Shown here: one piece after another, positions 11,258-23,607 of the stretch | Position numbering within the stretch: the first letter of the stretch is position 1 | Layout of the letters: each line of letters opens with the position of its first letter | Assembly: GCA_019828545.1 (NCBI GenBank) | Contig: JACVRA010000257.1 | Span: 174,246-238,245 of the forward strand | Direction of reading: 5' to 3' | From: Paracamarosporium sp. OC-R06-R3 | Taxonomy: Eukaryota; Ascomycota; Dothideomycetes; Pleosporales; Didymosphaeriaceae | DNA length: 64,000 nt | The notes under the pieces: generated by a model | The model's database searches: none | Seen by the model: the letters and a program-made list of their open reading frames with translations, nothing else | What the model was told of the DNA's origin: nothing | Made by a program: the position numbers and the translations under genes

Positions 11258-12202
11258 ATGGAGACGACCCAGCGCCCGCCCGTCTTCGCCTTTGCCCACG
11301 GCCCGTCGTCGCCGCCCATGACGCCCGGCACCCGCACCCACGCACGCTTTCCCCAAAAAGACGACCACCCTTCGCCCGGTTACAAGCGCATGGGCATCGT
11401 GCACTCCGCGCAGTCCCCGCCGCTTGAATTCATAAAGCCCATTGGTCAGGGTCCCCAATTCCACTTCACCAGGCCACAGTCGCGCGGCGCTTCCTCCCGC
11501 CCGTCGACAGCTTCGGTTGCGTGTGCGACGACTCCGCAGGACTCCGAAGACGAAGATGAAGATGCATCCGACGAAGAGAGCATGTATGAAGACACAACGC
11601 CGTTCCGCAGGGCTGAAGAAGGTGACATCAGCTTCATACTCGAATACCTAGACAGCGAACTAGGCTACGATAGCGACATAGAGGTGGTGCGGCCGGACCA
11701 TTTTGAAGATGCGAAAAGCGATAGGAGTAGATCCAGACTAGACGACAGCGGAATTATTGATGACATGAAGGAGATACACCTCTCGGCGGACTCGTCAGAA
11801 GATGAAGAAACAAGGCAACGAATCAATTGGAAGAAGAAGAAAAGATTGAGCGCCAGGGTGTACAAGGCCAAGCGCACCTACAGCATGAGCGTTGAGGGCG
11901 ATAGCAGCTACTCCGACAACGATCCATTAGATGACGTCGACGAATCCGCTCGCCGCCTTCGCCGCCGGTTGCGTGGCCCCGGTGATCGTTCCTCTCTAGT
12001 CTTTGAGGACGGAGGCTTCCCCAACATTAACAACATTGCGGAAGTGGAAGAGCCTGAGGATGGAGGGATCGTCGTCAAGAAGGTGCAAGGCCCACCATCC
12101 ATTCCTTCCGACGACGCATTCACACTGGACGATGCGTTTGGGTTTGATGAGTTGCCGTTCTGCCATGTCGAGGAGTGGATGGAAGTGGAATCGGTATCAT
12201 GA
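11258..12202 (+). CDS. Acidic, Ser-rich protein of unknown function
   Basis: Single exon, 314 residues. The ATG at 11258 has a good context (gccATGG) and is preferred over the upstream in-frame ATG at 11186, which would add a CAC-repeat-derived His tract. The N-terminal third is Pro/Ser/Thr-rich and looks disordered. Residues ~90-110 are an acidic run (SEDEDEDASDEE). A middle part has a basic segment (WKKKKRLSARVYKAKR) that could be a nuclear localisation signal and a second Arg-rich run (RRLRRRLRG). The C-terminal ~40 residues (SDDAFTLDDAFGFDELPF) look like the best-conserved part. I recognise no family. Inference only: a nuclear or regulatory protein of the lineage. It shares its promoter region with coatomer alpha. 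Confidence 0.6.
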   Translation: METTQRPPVFAFAHGPSSPPMTPGTRTHARFPQKDDHPSPGYKRMGIVHSAQSPPLEFIKPIGQGPQFHFTRPQSRGASSRPSTASVACATTPQDSEDEDEDASDEESMYEDTTPFRRAEEGDISFILEYLDSELGYDSDIEVVRPDHFEDAKSDRSRSRLDDSGIIDDMKEIHLSADSSEDEETRQRINWKKKKRLSARVYKAKRTYSMSVEGDSSYSDNDPLDDVDESARRLRRRLRGPGDRSSLVFEDGGFPNINNIAEVEEPEDGGIVVKKVQGPPSIPSDDAFTLDDAFGFDELPFCHVEEWMEVESVS

Positions 12203-13314
12203 TTAACGTTTGACTACGGCCGACTTATGAAGAGCACATAGACTGGATTGACTTCTTTTTTTATTTCTTTTTTCTGAGATTCGAAATCTCATCAGCGAGC
12301 ATCTTTAGCGTTTGCGTTATCTTTATTTTCAGCTTTTTCCAATTTAATATTTGCACTCACATTGCTAAGCCGATCGAAAGTGACTTTGCACGTAAATGCG
12401 CAGCAACTCTAGTGAGCAATCCTTCGATCTGCAGGATGTGGGTTTGCCAGCCAAGTTGACCGAGGTGTTGTGTTTTTAAAAACCTGGCCTATTTATGGAC
12501 GTTGATTACCCAGCCTCCTCCCCCGCCAAGGCTGGGGGCCAGCCAGGCGCTTACCGTTGCGATCACCACCTTCACCTTCACAACCGTGTACGCAACATCT
12601 CCGGAAAAAGTTGTGCATCGATGTCTATGGCTATGGTTATGATGTGCAGTTTTGGTTAAGTTGCTGCCCGCATTCTTGCTTGCTCCACCATACCAGCTCA
12701 GGTATATGCTACATACAACGGCGACCTGCACAGAAACGATCCCTCTACTTTACGTGCCTAGCGTAGAGCGAGAACAATATGATTGGCAAGGAAGCCAGCC
12801 ACACAACCCATCTCCACTTTGCACAGATCTCCTTTGTCTCGGTGCGGAAACCCAGCTTTCCTCTTTCACGATCGACTGTCATCCTGTCAATTGCGCCAGC
12901 TTCAATTAGCGCCGCGGGTCAGTGGCTTCCCGACGAAACGCGCGCCCAATCGTATCTTTAGCAGCTGCTAAAAAAGAATAAGCTTCTGCTTGCTAAGAAA
13001 CAACCTTATTCTTAGGGTAGAGGCTACAGCACGTGGCAGCTGTCGTGGCTCAGCCCGCTCAAAATCTCACGGGTCGAAACGCATCCGGGGATAGCTGTGG
13101 CTGCTGATGGCTGTTTGTCTATCAGCTTCTGTAAGTTGGAAGGCGACGACGTTGGTATAAAGATGTTGTGGGAGTCCACGATGTTTAACCCTCATCTCAG
13201 TATCTCCTTGCCTACAACGCAGAAAACCATACTCTCTCATCTCTTTTTATATTTTTCCTGTTTCTTTTATCTCGGTGTTTTCGCTACTTCAACAGCCTTA
13301 CTCGCATAATCAAA
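12203..13314. other. Intergenic, 1.1 kb, promoter of the cupin gene
   Basis: Short open frames only. The last ~100 bp before 13315 are pyrimidine-rich (CT runs ending ctactt...cataatcaaaATGG), the usual 5' leader of a highly expressed filamentous-fungal gene. No repeats or RNA genes seen. Confidence 0.45.
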
Positions 13315-14231
13315 ATGGTCACCATCATCAAGACTCTTGTTGCGGCTATCGCCGTCTCTGCTGTGCAAGCTCTCCCTCAACCGACTTTGGAGACTGTGGC
13401 GACTCCCAGCACCGCAACCGCTACTCCTTCAGCAGCTGCCCCTACACCTGATCCTGAGGTACAGGCTGCTTTGTTCCGCGACCTCTTCAGTGCCCCTACG
13501 GCTATCAAGCGGTTCCAACGTCTCCTCACTGCAAAGGGACAATCTCTGCTCTCCGGCGATGCTCTGAGGAACCTCGTCGTTTTCAACTTCAATGGAGCAA
13601 CGCCTGCCAAGGGTGCCCTAGGTGGAGCCACCAAGGCTGCCGTAAGGACCATCCCACTTATCTCTCCTATACATCAGACTAATATAGCCAACAGAACATT
13701 GAGACTTTCCCCATCCTCACTGGCTTGGGCATCTCCACAACGCTCGGTTTCCTGGACGCCTGCGGTATCAACACACCGCACGTTCACCCACGAGCTACCG
13801 AGTTCCTCACCGTTGTTGACGGCGAAGTGGACTTCGGTTACATCCTGGAGAATGGGCTTGTCGCGGCTGGTCAGAACGCCGAGATTGCTGGCACCCTCTC
13901 CAAATTCCAGGGTACCGTGTTCCCGCTGGGAAGCATTCATTACCAGATCAACAACCAGTGCCAGCCCGCCACATTCGTTGCTGCCCTTAACAACGAGGAT
14001 CCCGGTACCTCGCAGGTTGCGCAGAACTTCTTCGGCCTCAACCCTGATGTCGTCAATGCCACGCTCGGCTTCCCCAAAACTATTGATGGAAAGAACATTG
14101 AGCAGTTCCGCAAGTACCTTCCCGCCAACATTGCTCAGAGCGTCGACATTTGCTTGAAGAAGTGCGAAGCCCAGGGATCCTCTACTGGATCTCCATCTGG
14201 TACTCCTACACCCAAGCCGAGCGGCTACTAA
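13315..14231 (+). CDS. Secreted germin-like cupin (spherulin type)
   Basis: Two exons, 13315-13641 and 13695-14231, with a 53-nt intron (GTAAGG..ACAG); 287 residues. The signal peptide (MVTIIKTLVAAIAVSAVQA) is followed by a Pro/Thr/Ala-rich linker. The cupin barrel carries both germin boxes: box 1 (GINTPHVHPRATEF) with the His-x-His and Glu metal ligands, and box 2 (PLGSIHYQIN) with the third His and the Asn. The C-terminus ends in a Ser/Gly/Thr/Pro-rich tail. Family members are secreted Mn-binding proteins, some with oxalate oxidase or superoxide dismutase activity, others structural and induced on encystment (spherulin). Which applies here cannot be read from the sequence. Confidence 0.9.
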
Positions 14232-14635
14232 ATTGTCGGATTTTGCATTACAGAGACGGTAGACATAGAACAAGACATTGCATAACGCTACATCTTGGTG
14301 GATCATTTGGATTTTACATAGCATCGGCGTTGGTTTGGCTTCTGCATTATACTCTTCTATCATTTGCCTTGTTGATTCCAACTAATGGTAACTTTTGGAA
14401 GACAATAGGCACTCCTTGTAGTTTGAATATGGTAATGGTTAGACGATGATAGAGTACTTAGCACTACCAATCATTATGATTGCGTCGTGCTTGTTACGAA
14501 TCATGATTAGAATAAATTATTGTCCTCTCAGATTGTCTACTAGAAGCATGAAAACACGAAATCTCTTTACAAGAGCGCCCATACCACACCACACACACAC
14601 TCGATGATGACGATATCCCCTCCTAAAAAGCCATA
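14232..14635. other. Convergent intergenic, 0.4 kb
   Basis: The 3' flanks of the cupin gene and of the small minus-strand gene meet here. AT-rich; nothing else seen. Confidence 0.4.
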
Positions 14636-15130
14636 TTACCACAATCCAATGCACCACCATTTCCCATTCTCGTTGCGCCAATATCCCGCCTGCACCCAGT
14701 ATCTCTGCCCATTGTCATACACTTCCAAAAACCACTTCTTCTTTGCGTCGATCTTCCAATTCTTCCAATCCAATAACACACTGCGTACCCTTTCCTCGGT
14801 CCAATCTTCCCTGGAAGTCATGTTGATATGGCATCGTTGACCGGCATCGTTGTATGTGTACCGCGTGAGATACAAATAACACTGCTTTCTAGGCGCCCAG
14901 ACAAAAAGTTCTCTCCATGAAGGGTCCCAAGACCACTGGTACTGAGGTAACCCGGGGGGTTGCGGAGGCGGAAAAACGATGGTATGCCGTTGCACTCGGT
15001 TTGCAAGACGTGTTGCTAGCTCTGCGACTTTTGCCTTGAGTGGTGAGGGGTGGGAGTTGTTGTTTTTATAAGAGGGGGATATCGCGTTGTGTTTTTCGAG
15101 GCTGAGGACTGTAAGATCACTGTCCGACAT
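14636..15130 (-). CDS. Small protein of unknown function
   Basis: Single exon, 164 residues, ATG at 15130, TAA at 14636-14638. The N-terminal 40 residues are polar and probably disordered. The remaining ~110 residues are strikingly aromatic (WSWDPSWRELFVW, YLYLTRYTYN, WFLEVYDNGQRYWVQAGYW), suggesting a small beta-rich fold. I do not recognise the family; proteins of this kind are scattered in Pleosporales. No signal peptide or membrane segment. Supported by length, amino-acid composition and lack of a competing gene; could still be a lineage orphan. Confidence 0.55.
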   Translation of the reverse strand: MSDSDLTVLSLEKHNAISPSYKNNNSHPSPLKAKVAELATRLANRVQRHTIVFPPPQPPGLPQYQWSWDPSWRELFVWAPRKQCYLYLTRYTYNDAGQRCHINMTSREDWTEERVRSVLLDWKNWKIDAKKKWFLEVYDNGQRYWVQAGYWRNENGKWWCIGLW

Positions 15131-16295
15131 GGCAATTGTGAACTTGGTAAGAAAAGGTATTTTGTAATGCCGGTCGTGGAGAAGTGTTTGATGGAGGCAG
15201 AGTTAAGTACAGTAGTCTGTGAAAGGAAAATAGCTGGTGATCATTTCATAGAAGACTCGTGAAGTAACGATAAGGCTCGGCTGACGGTCTTTAGTGCGGG
15301 GTCTCGTGTAACACCTTGTATAGTATCAGGCTGTGAGATCTGAAGAACTGCGCATCAGCATCGCTTGGCGGGTGAGTTAATATACGGATACTAGTCAAGG
15401 TAAGACATTTTACAACTCAAAAACTCCGCGCTCACATGGCTCTTTTCTTTATCTCAATCGCACTTGTTGTGGACCTAAAACCTATTGTCGATGCAACTTT
15501 GTGCGTATAGATGCTTCTTCTACTGACGCAATATGTAACCCGGGATCATCTACTCACTATATAGGCTCATTCATGTTTGTAGCCACAAGCTACGGCTGTT
15601 GCTGCGAACCACGTCCATATACTTCTTTGAATACTCGTTTCGAAATCTGCAACACCGATGAGTTAGAGATACCCACATATAACACTACCAACACTAATAA
15701 ATTAGCTTTCGAAGAATTGCGCATAACTGAGAACTTTATCGTTGGTTTTATGAAGACCAAGGTAAAGCTTAATTGGCAGAGGTGACAATACTGCAGATTC
15801 TAGCACCGCTGCCTTCAGGCAGCTAACTTGAGCGATCTGATCCACTGTAACAGTACGCCGTGAATACTTCAACTGATCTATTTCTCTGCGTGTATCATCT
15901 TTGGCGCAACATTTTCTTGTTGTAATTGTGCATGGTTACTTGTCCATCGCGCTACGTCATGGTGCACGTTCGTCAGCCTCAGCTCGAATCGTAGATACGA
16001 CGAAGATTTCAAGCTACCGCGCAACAACGTTTTTTCAGCGAACAGATATTTACTGCTATAGATGGGGCAGCACCAACAGTTAACTGGTGGACAGTATAGT
16101 TACAAATACAAAATGGACGCCAGATCGACGGCTGACTACCTACAGTGCCGGTACCGGCTCTCCACAGGCTCCAACGTTCGTTAGCCTCCGTCGGAAGCGT
16201 TCCGCACCTCGGCAAAGAATCTAACAATCTGACTACATCTCTTCCAAGCGATTGCGAATTCCCTACTATCTCACGATCACAATTCGCTTCTCAAA
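15131..16295. other. Intergenic, 1.2 kb
   Basis: Divergent upstream region of the small orphan and the MFS transporter. One 94-codon plus-strand frame (15501-15785) has no recognisable motif and no splice partners, so I do not call it. No repeats seen. Confidence 0.4.
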
Positions 16296-18011
16296 ATGTC
16301 GCACTCGACTACGTCGATCGAGTTGGAGCACTATGCAGCATCCACGCCCATAGCGCCTACGGAACCGCCCAGATCATACATCAAGGGCGACGACACACCG
16401 CCAATAGTAGATGACCGTCAACCCATCACTGCAATTATTTCGGCGGAACCGCAATCCCCAACAAAGGGTACGACAACTATTGTGTTGGTCACAGTCGTGT
16501 GTGTGACGATGATCAGTACGCTGCTGGCGGGCTTGGTCACCGTAGGTCTGCCAACTATGGCGACAGAATTAGACATCCCACCCAGCTTACTCTTGTGGTG
16601 AGTCAATGACTTCAAGCTCATAGTTAGAGAAAGAATACTGAAACTCCATAGGCCAATCTCCATCTATGCACTGGCGTGTGGCTGTTGTCTTTTGTTGCTT
16701 GGATCGGTAGCCGACGTTGTTGGGAGTAGACCAATGTATCTCACGGGCTGCGTGCTACAATCTGCGTTCACATTAGCGTGTGGGCTTTCACAAACAGCAA
16801 CGCAGCTCATTGTATTCCGTGCATTTGCTGGAGTGGCGATCAGCTTCTGCCTACCTTCGGCTGTTAGTATCATTACAAGCACGTTTCCCGAAGGCAAGAG
16901 CAGGAACATCGCTTTCGCTTCGATGGGTGGCGGACAGCCCATCGGGTTTTCCGTAGGCCTTGCGCTCGGCGGCGTTCTCTCAAGCACCATTGGTTGGAGA
17001 TGGGGCTTTCATATCGCAGCCATCATCAACAGCGTGGTGTTTGTGGTAGGTCTTTTTGGTCTGCCCAAAGTTGATACTGCGCAAGGGAATGTTTGGAAAC
17101 GACTACGTACCGAGATTGACTGGGTTGGCATCGCGATTGGAGCTGCATCGTTAGCAATGCTTTCATACTCGTTCGCGTAAGTTCTTCTTTTGCGTCATGG
17201 CCATCAAATTCCCGCTGACTTTCGAAGTTTGCTCAGTAATAGTGGGTCTAGCATAAAACAGCCCGCCACCCTTTCAATGCTGTTGGTTTCCCTTGCTTTG
17301 ATCCCAGCTTTTGTATTCTGGGTCGGTCGGCAAGAGCGACTTGGCAGACCTGCCGTCATACCGAACTCTTTATGGCGCAACCGCATCTTTACGACCACCT
17401 GCATTGGCGTTTTCATGACTTGGGGTGTCTTCAACGCTATCGAATCTTTCCTTACGCTCTACTTCCAAGATGTCCAGGAGATTTCTGCTATTCAGACATC
17501 TATCCGCTTCTTGCCTTCGCCAATTACAGGAGCTCTGGCAAACCTAATCATGGGCCTCCTGGCTCACAAGATTCGAGCTGACTGGGCTGTCACTTTCGGG
17601 ATCGCCATGACCGCAATAGCTGCACTTCTTATGTGCATCATTGAGCCTGACTGGTCGTACTGGGCGTGTGCGTTTTTTGCTGTAGCGCTTAATCCCATCG
17701 GTGCGGACGCTTTGTTTACCGTTTCAAATCTGGTCATTACGTCTGTGTTTCCAGCGAAGACGCAAGCCTTGGCAGGTGGTGTCTTCAATACGGTCGCTCA
17801 GATCGGCAAGAGTGTAGGACTTGCAGCGAGCGGTCTTATTGCTGCAAGCGTTACGGAAAACAGTAAATGGGCCGACAAACAGAGTCCCCAGGCACTGATG
17901 GAAGGATACAGAGCTGCGTTCTGGTATACATTTGCTGGGAGTGTAGGGACAGTATTACTGTTTAGTTGGGGTTTGAGAGGTATTGGAAGAGTTGGCATGA
18001 AGAGGGAGTAA
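16296..18011 (+). CDS. MFS transporter, DHA2-like drug:H+ antiporter type
   Basis: Three exons: 16296-16597, 16652-17176 and 17237-18011, introns 54 and 60 nt, GT..AG; 533 residues. The ~60-residue N-terminal cytoplasmic tail is followed by up to 14 hydrophobic segments, the count typical of DHA2. The loop between TM2 and TM3 carries motif A in the form GSVADVVGSRP. Another conserved element is the motif C-like glycine run in TM5 (GGGQPIGFSVGLALGGVL). It should sit in the plasma or vacuolar membrane and export small molecules with proton exchange; the substrate is unknown. No biosynthetic partner genes adjoin it, so a secondary-metabolite link is not suggested here. Confidence 0.88.
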
Positions 18012-18513
18012 GAGGTGAATATGATACGCTTAGTGTTCGCAAATAAGTTTGTATGAGTCTGGTTACGAGAGCTTCATTGCTCAGAGCGCGCAGCATTATG
18101 TATATAAGATCAGAATAGTGCATACATCCTATGGCAGCTATGTAGCTCTCCATCAAACTCCACCACCCACATCATTCAGCGAGCGACCTAGTTGTCCAGG
18201 ACACACTGCCTCGTATCCAAAGAGTGAGGACGTGGAACGCTGCTCCGATGCATGGAAGAGTGATCATGTACCTGGTTATAATGCTTGCATTCTTTAAGCT
18301 TAGGGATTATTTAGGTAAACCTGGCTGAGCCTATGTCATGTTTGTATGTGCAACGAGATCGTTTGCTTTCATTCTCATGAACGGAAATTGTACAGAATAA
18401 GGTCTGGTAGTTATTTATACACCGCTGCAAGAGTATGCATGCTCTACACTGCCATACTTATACATGCAAGCAACGACATCGCTTACCCAATATCACGCCG
18501 AACTACATCAGAT
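18012..18513. other. Convergent intergenic, 0.5 kb
   Basis: The 3' flanks of the MFS and pseudouridine-enzyme genes meet here. No coding or repeat signal. Confidence 0.4.
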
Positions 18514-21045
18514 CTAGAATTCTCCTCGCAAGCTCTGCAGCTCGGGGCTTACACTCTCCCTACTCCTCAATGTTAACCCTGCCGCTCTCTGCGCCAACTC
18601 AATGGAATCTTGCACCCGCTTATTTTTCGCCAGTCCTACCGCCAATGCCCCCACGAATGTGTCTCCACACCCGTTCACACTAACTACTTGCTCCTTTTCA
18701 AGTACCTTCGTAGGAAACAATCGTACATACAGGCCGCCCACATTCTCGTCCCCATTGCGGCACCGCGAGAGGACATACTGGGCCTCATCCAGCGAGCTGA
18801 GCACTGGGTCGTCCGCCTTGAGTAGCTGCGTTAGGAGAACACCTTGCGGGCCAAGCTTCGTTAAGATGGTGGGGAAGAACGGGAGAAGCTTAATGGCCTG
18901 TTGGGGAATCCCTGCATCTACGAGGGTGGGAGATGTAGAGTGGGAGAGTGGGACACGAAGGCCAGATGATGGAATGCCAAGGGCGTCAATGGTCGAGAAC
19001 CATTCCGGTGAATCGAACAAGCTAAGACTGTAGGCGTGGTTGTGTAGAGCTTGGAGTTCAAGCTCGTTGGGCGTTATGATATCCACTAAGGGGTAAGTGA
19101 CCCAATTCTGATCGGATTTAGGAGGAAAGATGCGTAGAGCTTTTGCAGTGGAGACGGGCTCAAAGATGGTTGTTGTATCGGGTGAGGTTTTGCCTATGTT
19201 AAGCCATTTATGAAGAGAGGTGGAGTCCCAATTTGCGTCTACGACAAGAACTTTTGGTAAAGAGGACTGGGACCAAAATTGCAGCATGTCCATCATCTGG
19301 GTTGTGGGTATGTTTTCGAGGATTTTCATGTCGGCCATGGCGAGGGTGAGGTCCTTATTTGCATTGTTGATGGCGACGTATTGAGCCGTACGTGCTGGTT
19401 TCGGAAGAGTATGGATACCTACAGTTGACATGCCTTCGTCTTCGAGTTGGGATAGAGCTGCTCGCCCACTGAGATCATCACCGACGGCGCTCTGAAGCTG
19501 GACCGCAGAACCAAGTAGGTGTGCTGATTTGGCGATATTGTGAGCTACTCCTCCCAAGGTCTGATTGACTACGGCAGGGTTGGAAGTATGTAAGGCAGGC
19601 TCGACTGGATTGGGAGAGTTGGAGAAGGGTGCATAGTCACAGGAGAAATCCACTGCCAGAGCGCCTGCCACCACAACATCAACTTTTTGGGAGTCTATTG
19701 ACAATTGGGCTGCTGAAGGCGTCGAAAGCGATATGGATGCATTGTTCAAATGGTCTTCCGCTGTGGATACAGAGCCAGACAAGACTGGATTAAAGCCTGA
19801 AGAAGCACGTCTATATACTTACATCAGCACCAAGGTCTATCATTGAGCGGCAAGACAGGTCGCTCACCCTTGGGCATTGTCTTGCTTTGATTCTAATATT
19901 GCAAGTTCCCGGGCTACAATTGCGGCACGTCGGACATTAGACTCTATAAGTGCCCTATTTGCGGGTATGCTTGCACCCTTGGTCAGTTCCTTGATCTTAG
20001 CAAGGATAAAAGGTGTATTGTCTTTGCCGGTGACACCCAGTGCATTAGCCTGGCGTATGGCTTCTTCAATGACGGAGTCCATCGTTTCCTTAGGAATAGC
20101 ACTCTCAGATGGAACCGGGTTGGCGAAGAGTAACCCAGAAGATATATTCAGTGAGTGTTGCGCATCTTGCGATAGTGAGCTATATGACCTGGTCATGGCT
20201 AGGGAGTACGTACGAATGATTGCAGCAGCCTCGATTTCGTTCTGGACCGTTGTAGGACTCTTCACGCCACTGTCTCTAGACCAGAACGCAGGAAAATCTA
20301 CGTTACCCTTACGTCCGTCAGCGAATGTGCCAACGTAGGCACCTTCAGTCTCGAGATACTCCAATGTTCGGGGTATATCAAGAAAGCTCTTGCACCCGCT
20401 AGAGACAACGGTGACTGGTGTCCTGCCTAGCTCCGTCAGGTCCGCAGAGATATCCATGGTAGACTCGGCTCCGCGATGCACTCCACCAAGGCCACCAGTA
20501 CCAAACACTTTGATGCCAGCCAGATGTGCTAATAACATGGTAGCTGATATGGTAGTTCCTCCGTTGTAGTTCTTTCCCACTAATCGCTGTCCACAGACAT
20601 AACTAAGGTCTCTCCTTGAGAGCTTTAATGTTGTAGACCTGCCAGCTGACTCGGTGAGGCGTATTAATTCCTCTGGATCCATTCCCACGCGGGCCACGCC
20701 ATCGAGAATGCCTATAGTCGCAGGGACACCGCCGTTTACGCGCACAACGCTTTCGAGGAGGGAAGCTAAGGCTACATTCTCGGGGTAAGGAAAACCTGCG
20801 GAAGTATGAATATATGAGCATAAACAGGCTTATCATCAGAACGTACCGTGGGTATATATCGTCGTCTCGAGTGCGACAACGGGCTTTTTGGCATGCAGGG
20901 CTTCTCGTACCTCTTCCGACACGCGAAAGAAGCCATTGTTAGTGAGGTAGCGTCTTCCATTGCCTATGAATGTTGCTCTGCTGCGCAAAGGGAGGCGAGA
21001 CCTATGGGGCGCTCCCACTCTAAGAAAGGGTCGCATCGCGTGCAT
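18514..21045 (-). CDS. Bifunctional pseudouridine-5'-phosphate glycosidase / PfkB pseudouridine kinase
   Basis: Three exons: 21045-20847, 20795-19868 and 19810-18514, introns 51 and 57 nt; 807 residues. The N-terminal ~370 residues are the PsuG/indigoidine-synthase-A domain (ETTIYTHGFPYPEN, NGGTTISATM, FGTGGLGGVHRGAE). The C-terminal ~420 residues are a PfkB sugar kinase with the ATP/anion-hole signature NGCGDTFVGA. Together they phosphorylate pseudouridine and split the C-C bond to uracil and ribose 5-phosphate. A comparable fusion is known in Schizosaccharomyces pombe. Intron 2 removes an in-frame TGA between the domains; its branch site (gctgat) and phase support the join. The first ATG (21045) gives an Arg-rich, acid-poor N-terminus (MHAMRPFLRVGAPHRSR) that looks like a mitochondrial presequence. 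Confidence 0.9.
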
Positions 21046-21355
21046 TGAGGAAGACCGGCTGCGCGAGGGTAGAAGAAGCCAAGGGGGGAGTTTCAATGGG
21101 CTATCGCCAACCACCTCGCTCAGTAGCTTACGATATCAGAGTGATTCATGTAGACCTCGGTGCGGTGGAGCAAAGCTCGAGGGAACCGAGGGCGGGGCGG
21201 AGGTCTTGGCCCAGCCAGGGTACACCGCCCGGAGCGGAAAGCACGTCCGGCGTAAGATGCCACGTTCCTGGAGCTCCAGCGCCGCGCAAGCTCCACGAAA
21301 TCCCCAATTCCAACCTCGCCTCACCTATGCTTGGGTAACTTGACTGCTACCCAAC
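21046..21355. promoter_or_regulatory. Divergent promoter, PsuG/K and OST1
   Basis: The 310 bp between two divergent start codons must hold both promoters. No clear motif beyond short GC-rich blocks. Confidence 0.45.
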
Positions 21356-22895
21356 ATGAGGTCTCTCCCTCTATTTTCGAGCTGCCTGGCAGCGCTCTCG
21401 AGCTTCGTTTGCGCCGAATTGAACCTCTCGCAACCGCTACTGTCGAAGCAGGTGCTCCCCAGCACGTTCAAGCCGCCGCAGGTCTTCAAGAACGTCAACC
21501 TGGTTCGCACCACAAACCTGGACAAGTCATACCCAAGGGAAACAATCAATGTCATCATAGAAAACATCGATTCCAAACCCCAATCGGAGTATTACTTGCC
21601 GTTTGAAACAAGCTTGTTATCGAGAGTCGGCGGCCTGGAGGTCAAGGACAAGAAGGATGCAGGGAAGGGCTCCTTCAAGGTGGAGGTCGTAGGGCTCGAC
21701 GCCCAAAGGTAGGGCGCAGCGCATCCATGAAGCTCAGGCTGTGCTAATACGAGACAGCTCAACCGAATTCTATCTGATCCACTTCCCGACCCCCCTCGCA
21801 CCCAAGCAGCAACAGACCCTTAGCATCACCTATTCTGTCCTATCTGCGCTGGCACCGGTACCTGCAAAGATCGGTCAATCTGAGAAACAATACGTGCAAT
21901 ACACCCTCAGCGCTTACACGCCCTCCGCCTACCTTACCGAGAAGCAGAAGACAAAGATAAAATTCCCCAGCGGTGACGTCCCTGACTACACTTCCCTTCC
22001 GGCCGATCTCAATGCCGAGAAGAAGGCAGATCCACAGAAGCAGGGCTCCACCTTCACATACGGCCCGTATAATGACATTCCAGCTGGTGCTGAGGAATTC
22101 GTTAGTGTGCGCTATGAGTTTACGAAGCCGCTCACACATGCTTCGCTGTTGGAACGTGACCTCGAAGTCTCGCACTGGGGTGGCAATCTGGCTTCTGAGG
22201 AGCGCTACTGGCTTAGCAACCAGGGTGCCGAGCTTAAGAACCACTTCTCCCGCGTGGAGTGGCAGAAGACTCAATACCTGAACCCTGCTTCTTCCGCTTT
22301 GAAGGGACTCAACCTTCCCTTACACCCCGGCGCCGTCGATGCATACTTTACTGACGACATCGGCAATGTCTCGACCTCGCGTTTCCGACCTGGCAAGAAG
22401 GAGAATTTGCTAGAGTTGAAGCCTCGCTACCCAATCTTTGGAGGTTGGAAATACAGCTTCCGTGTTGGCTGGAATGCTGACTTGAGCACTTATCTTCGCA
22501 AGCTCGCCAAGGGCGATACTTATGTATTGAAGGTTCCTTTCCTGGAGGGTCCCCGCTTGCCTGAAGGTATTCAATACGCAAGGGTGCATCTTCGCGTTAT
22601 TCTTCCCGAGGGTGCCACGAATGTCAAGTACTCTACCACCGTGCCGCTGGTCGACAGCACGACGAGCATCCACAAGACTTTCATGGACACACTAGGCAGA
22701 TCCGCACTGGAATTGCACGCCATCAATCTGGTTGATGAGTTCAGGGAGCGTGATCTGATCGTAACCTATGATTACCCGTGGATCGCTGGCTACAGGAAGC
22801 CAATTGTTATTTCTCTGGGCATGTTCGCGGTTTTCACAGTGACTTGGGTATTGGGCAGCATTGACACAAGCATTGGAAAGTCCAAGAAGGCTTAG
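21356..22895 (+). CDS. OST1: Oligosaccharyltransferase subunit 1 (ribophorin I)
   Basis: Two exons, 21356-21708 and 21758-22895, with a 49-nt intron (GTAGGG..ACAG); 496 residues, close to yeast Ost1 (476). A subunit of the ER oligosaccharyltransferase that transfers the dolichol-linked glycan to Asn in nascent proteins. Seen: an N-terminal signal peptide (LFSSCLAALSSFVCA), a long lumenal part with family blocks (NLVRTTNLDKSYPRE, SHWGGNLASEERYWL, FGGWKYSFRVGWNADLS), and a single C-terminal membrane segment (PIVISLGMFAVFTVTWVLGSI) with a short basic cytosolic tail. It contains N-glycosylation sequons (NVS, NLS). Confidence 0.95.
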
Positions 22896-23607
22896 AGTAA
22901 GGGTTGGGAAAGGACATTGCGTCAAAGGAACATCGGTAACGACCGTCTCGCGGAGGCATGAAACGCGTAGAAGTATATTGGGCTGGAAAAAGTCTATGTA
23001 GGAGTAACATCGGTTGGAGCCTCATGAATTCGGCATGGAACCCTTTTTTGATGTAGAAAGTATCTAAGCGTTTGCAATTGTTCAACAGCCGAAGTTTAAA
23101 TGACGGAAGTCTTTACGGGCTGGCTGGCTGGCCTGTGATTTGCGAGAGTACCTTGACCTCAGATATCTGTTGTTACTGACAGTATTGTCAAAAACAATTT
23201 CAACGCAAGATGGAAAAATCTGAGGCACAACATTGGGGTTTTCTTGTCTCCGTGCCTCATACGTCTTCTTGTCTTGTCCACTGTGTCACTTCAAACTTGT
23301 CGCTGCACTCACGATGTTCCTGCTGGTGAAGTCCGGCTTCACACCGAGGAGGATTACGGCTCCACTAGACTTGACAGCATTGTATTCAGCTCTCGATGGC
23401 GAACATGGGATTGTCTCACAGACTTGCCAAGCTGAGGCATGAACCAACAGAATTAAAAGCAATAGATATTTTACAAAACACACAATTCAATGAATATGGA
23501 CTGTAATATCTGAGGAATGAGTATATACACCAGATTACTTATGCTATGAGGTTCACACATATAAATATTTCCCATCCTTTCATTCAGTACGAACCATACC
23601 ATGCGCA
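22896..23607. other. Convergent intergenic, 0.7 kb
   Basis: The 3' flanks of OST1 and the Gal80-like gene meet here. Only short frames; nothing supported. Confidence 0.4.

Noticed and set aside
15501..15785. 94-codon plus-strand frame with a CCC motif
   Set aside because: No recognisable domain or splice sites; not distinguishable from chance in AT-rich DNA.
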